Shown: in pieces, positions 11,680 to 13,920 of the stretch
Position numbering within the stretch: position 1 is the first letter of the stretch
Layout of the letters: each line of letters opens with the position of its first letter
NCBI GenBank assembly: GCA_002363515.1
Contig: DEVX01000070.1
Span: forward strand, 1-13,920
Direction of reading: 5' to 3'
DNA length: 13,920 bases
DNA from: Candidatus Saccharibacteria bacterium UBA3225
Lineage (GTDB): Bacteria; Patescibacteriota; Saccharimonadia; Saccharimonadales; Saccharimonadaceae
Program-made: the position numbers and the translations under genes
The notes under the pieces: model-generated
Database searches by the model: none
Told to the model about the DNA's origin: nothing
What the model saw: only the letters and a program-made list of their open reading frames with translations

Positions 11680-12099
11680 ATGGCACTTAGTCAACCACGC
11701 AAAGAAGCGCACCGCAAGGTTCGCAAAGGCAAGAATGAGGGTAAGGCTAGCCGCTGCAATTATGTAGCATTTGGCGAATTTGGCCTCATGAGCCTTGATA
11801 ACGAACGCATTAACGGCCGCCAAATTGAGGCAGCCCGCCAGGCGATTACCCGCTACGTTAAACGTGGTGGTAAAATCTGGATTCGCATCTTCCCTCACAC
11901 CCCAGTCACCAAGAAACCGCTTGATGTCAAGATGGGTAGCGGCAAGGGTGAACCACAGTTCCACGTTGCTAAGGTAAAAGCTGGTACTGTTATGTTCGAA
12001 ATCGCGGACGTTACTGAAGCACAAGCACGCGAAGCTCTTCGCCTCGCCTCTCATAAGCTTCCAGTTCGCTGTAAAATCGTAAAGAAGGGGGAGCTCTAA
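11680..12099 (+). CDS. rplP: 50S ribosomal protein L16 (uL16)
   Basis: L16 helps shape the A site of the large subunit and is a late assembly protein. The 139-aa length is normal. The core is unmistakable: FGEFGLMSLDNERINGRQIEAARQAITRYVKRGGKIWIRIFPHTPVTKKP and then MGSGKGEP, REALRLASHKLPVRCKIV. The N terminus, MALSQPRKEAHRKVRKGK, departs slightly from the common MLxPKRTKYRK form but keeps the basic patch. It follows rpsC by three bases with GGGGGAG as ribosome site, and rpmC starts one base after its stop, as in the standard operon order. Confidence 0.97.
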   Translation: MALSQPRKEAHRKVRKGKNEGKASRCNYVAFGEFGLMSLDNERINGRQIEAARQAITRYVKRGGKIWIRIFPHTPVTKKPLDVKMGSGKGEPQFHVAKVKAGTVMFEIADVTEAQAREALRLASHKLPVRCKIVKKGEL

Positions 12100-12100
12100 A

Positions 12101-12304
12101 ATGGCAGATAAGAAAACCGTCAAAGAAGCAAAAACCGTTAGCAAGCTTCCATTAGATGAGCAGCTAAAAGCAAAACGCGAAGAACTTCTTATCGCACAGC
12201 AAGGTCTTGGTTCGACACTTCAGAACCCACACCGCATTAAAGCTATCAAGAAAGAAATTGCTCGCATATTAACGCAAATTAACGCCACGGAAGGAGATAA
12301 GTAA
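12101..12304 (+). CDS. rpmC: 50S ribosomal protein L29 (uL29)
   Basis: L29 is a small two-helix protein next to L23 near the tunnel exit. The 67-aa protein has an N-terminal extension of about 15 residues rich in Lys, then the family's two helices: [24 protein letters not shown] (18-41) and the diagnostic [19 protein letters not shown] (42-60). Length and motif are normal for bacteria. It follows rplP by one base, with AAGGGGGAG as ribosome site, and its stop overlaps the rpsQ start in a TAATG junction. Confidence 0.95.
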   Translation: MADKKTVKEAKTVSKLPLDEQLKAKREELLIAQQGLGSTLQNPHRIKAIKKEIARILTQINATEGDK

Positions 12305-12606
12305 TGGCACGCACACTTACAGGAGTAGTGTCCTCCGACAAGCGCGACAAGACAATTACTGTCGAAATCACCTCTCGTGAGACGCATCCACTCTACAAGA
12401 AGCAGTACTCCAAAACCCGTAAGTATACCGCTCACGATGAAAAGAATGCTGCTCATGAAGGCGATATCGTCATGATTGCCGAAGGTCGCCCAATCAGCAA
12501 GACCAAAACCTGGACTCTCGTAAAAGTCATCGAGAAAAGCCATGGGAAAGTTGAGCTAAAAGAAGAAGTCACTCAGGTCGAAAGTGACGAGAAAGAGGAG
12601 AAATAA
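12304..12606 (+). CDS. rpsQ: 30S ribosomal protein S17 (uS17)
   Basis: S17 is an OB-fold protein that binds helix 11 of 16S rRNA early in assembly. The 100-aa product carries [18 protein letters not shown] (5-22), the conserved [19 protein letters not shown] (28-46), and [25 protein letters not shown] (54-78). The core ends near residue 80. The last 20 residues are an acidic/Lys tail that lengthens it beyond the usual 80-90. The start overlaps the rpmC stop; rplN follows after three bases. Confidence 0.96.
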   Translation: MARTLTGVVSSDKRDKTITVEITSRETHPLYKKQYSKTRKYTAHDEKNAAHEGDIVMIAEGRPISKTKTWTLVKVIEKSHGKVELKEEVTQVESDEKEEK

Positions 12607-12609
12607 TAA

Positions 12610-12978
12610 ATGATTCAACAAGAAACCCGTTTGAAAGTTGCCGACAACAGCGGCGCCAAAGAGCTTGGCGTTATCCGTGTTCTCGGTGGCACTCGCGCCC
12701 GATATGCGCACGTGGGCGACATTGTGACCTGCTCAGTTAAGGAAGCATCCCCAACTGGCAACGTCAAGAAAAAAGCTGTCGTTCGTGCCGTAATCGTTCG
12801 TACGCGCGCAACCATTCGCCGTCCTGATGGATCAACGATCCGCTTTGATGACAATGCGGCCGTTCTCGTCAACGACGACAAAACCCCAAAAGGTACCCGC
12901 GTCTTTGGTCCAGTTCCACGCGAATTACGCGACCTTGGCTACGCAAAGATTATTAGCTTAGCTCCGGAGGTACTATAA
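12610..12978 (+). CDS. rplN: 50S ribosomal protein L14 (uL14)
   Basis: L14 lies at the subunit interface, contacts L19 and 16S rRNA, and is the binding site of the silencing factor RsfS. The 122-aa length is exactly typical. Landmarks are [20 protein letters not shown] (1-20), [26 protein letters not shown], and the C-terminal [14 protein letters not shown] followed by [10 protein letters not shown]. No odd feature is seen. The ribosome site GAAAGAGGAG lies in the rpsQ end, and the stop overlaps the rplX start as TAATG. Confidence 0.98.
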   Translation: MIQQETRLKVADNSGAKELGVIRVLGGTRARYAHVGDIVTCSVKEASPTGNVKKKAVVRAVIVRTRATIRRPDGSTIRFDDNAAVLVNDDKTPKGTRVFGPVPRELRDLGYAKIISLAPEVL

Positions 12979-13298
12979 TGGGTGTACGTATTAAAACTGG
13001 CGATACCGTAAAAATTATATCCGGCGCCAACAAAGGTACGACTGGCAAAGTTGTTAAGGTCGAACCAGCAAACAATAAAGTTTATATTGAAGGTGTAGGT
13101 AACCGCACCCGCCACATGCGCGCGAATATGTATCGCCAAGGTGGCAAAAAAGATATTCAAGTCGGCATCGATGCAAGTAATGTCGCGCTCGTAATTGACG
13201 CAAAGTCTGGCGATACCAGCCGCGTCGGCTACGGCAAAGACAAGGACGGCAAGACCGTTCGCATCGCCCGCCAAGCAAATAACCGGGAGATTAAATAA
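12978..13298 (+). CDS. rplX: 50S ribosomal protein L24 (uL24)
   Basis: L24 starts assembly of the large subunit at the 5' end of 23S rRNA. The 106-aa product has the KOW motif near the N terminus, KTGDTVKIISGANKGTTGKVVKV (6-28), followed by NKVYIEGVGNRTRHMR and the C-terminal segment IDASNVALVIDAKSGDTSRVGY. Length and layout fit the bacterial family. Both ends overlap neighbours by one base (TAATG with rplN and with rplE). GGAGG ten bases upstream of the start serves as ribosome site. Confidence 0.97.
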   Translation: MGVRIKTGDTVKIISGANKGTTGKVVKVEPANNKVYIEGVGNRTRHMRANMYRQGGKKDIQVGIDASNVALVIDAKSGDTSRVGYGKDKDGKTVRIARQANNREIK

Positions 13299-13870
13299 TG
13301 GCCGAAACTAAATATGAAGCACGCCTCAAGACTCTTTATAATAAAGAGATTGCAAAGGCACTACAAAAAGAATTAGGTCTCGATAATATCAACCAAGTAC
13401 CAAAACTGGAAAAAGTAATGGTTACCTCTGGTGTTGGTAAAAAACGCGAAGATAAGCGCTTCACGGAGACCGTCGAGCTTACCCTAACTAAGATTACGGG
13501 TCAAGCAGTAACAAGCCGTTTGGCTAAAAAATCAATCGCTCAATTCAAAATTCGTAAAGGCATGGGCGCACCAGTTGGCTATATGACTACTTTACGCAAC
13601 GACAAGATGTACGAATTTGTCGATCGTCTAATCAATATTGCATTGCCACATGTGCGCGATTTCCACGGCGTCAGCCGCAAGGCCTTCGATGCTCAGGGCA
13701 ACTATAACCTTGGTCTCAAAGAGCAGACCGTCTTCCCAGAAATTTCTTTCGAAGACGCAGCTGTCCTTCATGGCCTTGAAATCACATTTGTAATTAAAAA
13801 CGGTTCACGCGAGGGGAGCATGAAATTGTTAGAAAAATTCGGCATGCCGTTTGAGAAGGAGGCAAAGTAG
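13298..13870 (+). CDS. rplE: 50S ribosomal protein L5 (uL5)
   Basis: L5 binds 5S rRNA and touches the P-site tRNA in the central protuberance. The 190-aa product starts with TKYEARLKTLYNKEIAKALQKELG, then NINQVPKLEKVMVTSGVG (29-46), the conserved ITGQAVTSRLAKKSIAQFKIRKGMGAPVGYMTTLR, the block LPHVRDFHGVSRKAFDAQGNYNLGLKEQTVFPEI, and LLEKFGMPF at the end. It is slightly longer than the common 179 aa because of the N terminus. The start overlaps the rplX stop, and rpsN begins one base after its stop. Confidence 0.97.
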   Translation: MAETKYEARLKTLYNKEIAKALQKELGLDNINQVPKLEKVMVTSGVGKKREDKRFTETVELTLTKITGQAVTSRLAKKSIAQFKIRKGMGAPVGYMTTLRNDKMYEFVDRLINIALPHVRDFHGVSRKAFDAQGNYNLGLKEQTVFPEISFEDAAVLHGLEITFVIKNGSREGSMKLLEKFGMPFEKEAK

Positions 13871-13871
13871 T

Positions 13872-13920
13872 ATGGCTAAGAAGTCTGCCGTCCTTCGTGA
13901 CGAAAAACGCCGCAAAATGT
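13872..13920 (+). CDS. rpsN: 30S ribosomal protein S14, N-terminal end (partial)
   Basis: S14 is a small-subunit head protein. Only the first 16 codons are in the window (MAKKSAVLRDEKRRKM). The opening MAKKS...R..KR resembles the long, zinc-independent S14 (MAKKSMIAREVKR in E. coli) rather than the short zinc-binding type, but the CxxC region lies beyond the end, so the type is not proven. Its position directly after rplE is that of rpsN in the standard operon, and GAGAAGGAGG upstream is its ribosome site. Confidence 0.85.
   Translation, partial: MAKKSAVLRDEKRRKM

Overview
The window looks like a small-genome bacterium of the Patescibacteria/CPR radiation, most likely a Saccharibacteria (TM7) member. 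The placement is inferred from the flavour of the ribosomal proteins, compact TAATG gene junctions and the gene set, not from a search. The standard code fits, because TGA is used as a stop (for example the gene ending at 3691), which argues against the UGA-recoded Gracilibacteria/SR1 lineages. There is no rRNA, tRNA, CRISPR array or transposase. No geneless stretch exceeds 300 bases; the longest (5057-5255 and 7721-7942) hold promoters, hairpins and terminators.

Layout. (1) 1-237: the 3' end of tuf (EF-Tu) and a strong intrinsic terminator. (2) 258-2097: a mannose-1-phosphate guanylyltransferase-like gene and a small two-helix membrane protein, lying between tuf and rpsJ. (3) 2162-2646: rpsJ (S10) as a monocistronic unit with a consensus promoter, a foldable leader and its own terminator. 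(4) 2655-7759: about 5 kb of accessory genes between rpsJ and rplC. Five are on the + strand: an unknown 123-aa protein, a helical 157-aa protein, a two-TM coiled-coil protein, a helical 121-aa protein, and an HD-domain phosphohydrolase of phage/Firmicutes type. One large unrecognised 611-aa gene is on the - strand. (5) 7800-13920: the rest of the S10 operon under its own consensus promoter: rplC, rplD, rplW, rplB, rpsS, rplV, rpsC, rplP, rpmC, rpsQ, rplN, rplX, rplE and the start of rpsN, all tightly packed.

How it works together. The tuf-rpsJ-rplC linkage common in bacteria is broken twice, and each broken piece has gained its own promoter or terminator. Almost every accessory gene is its own transcription unit, with a -35/-10 or extended -10 promoter, a strong Shine-Dalgarno and an intrinsic terminator. 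A 17-of-19 direct repeat lies just upstream of the first accessory gene (2672-2690) and just upstream of rplC (7907-7925), at almost the same distance from each start codon. Removing everything between the copies would restore an rpsJ-rplC junction, so it is the best clue to how the accessory block arose. The accessory proteins themselves are mostly unrecognised; I cannot assign them to a known system and do not claim that they form one.
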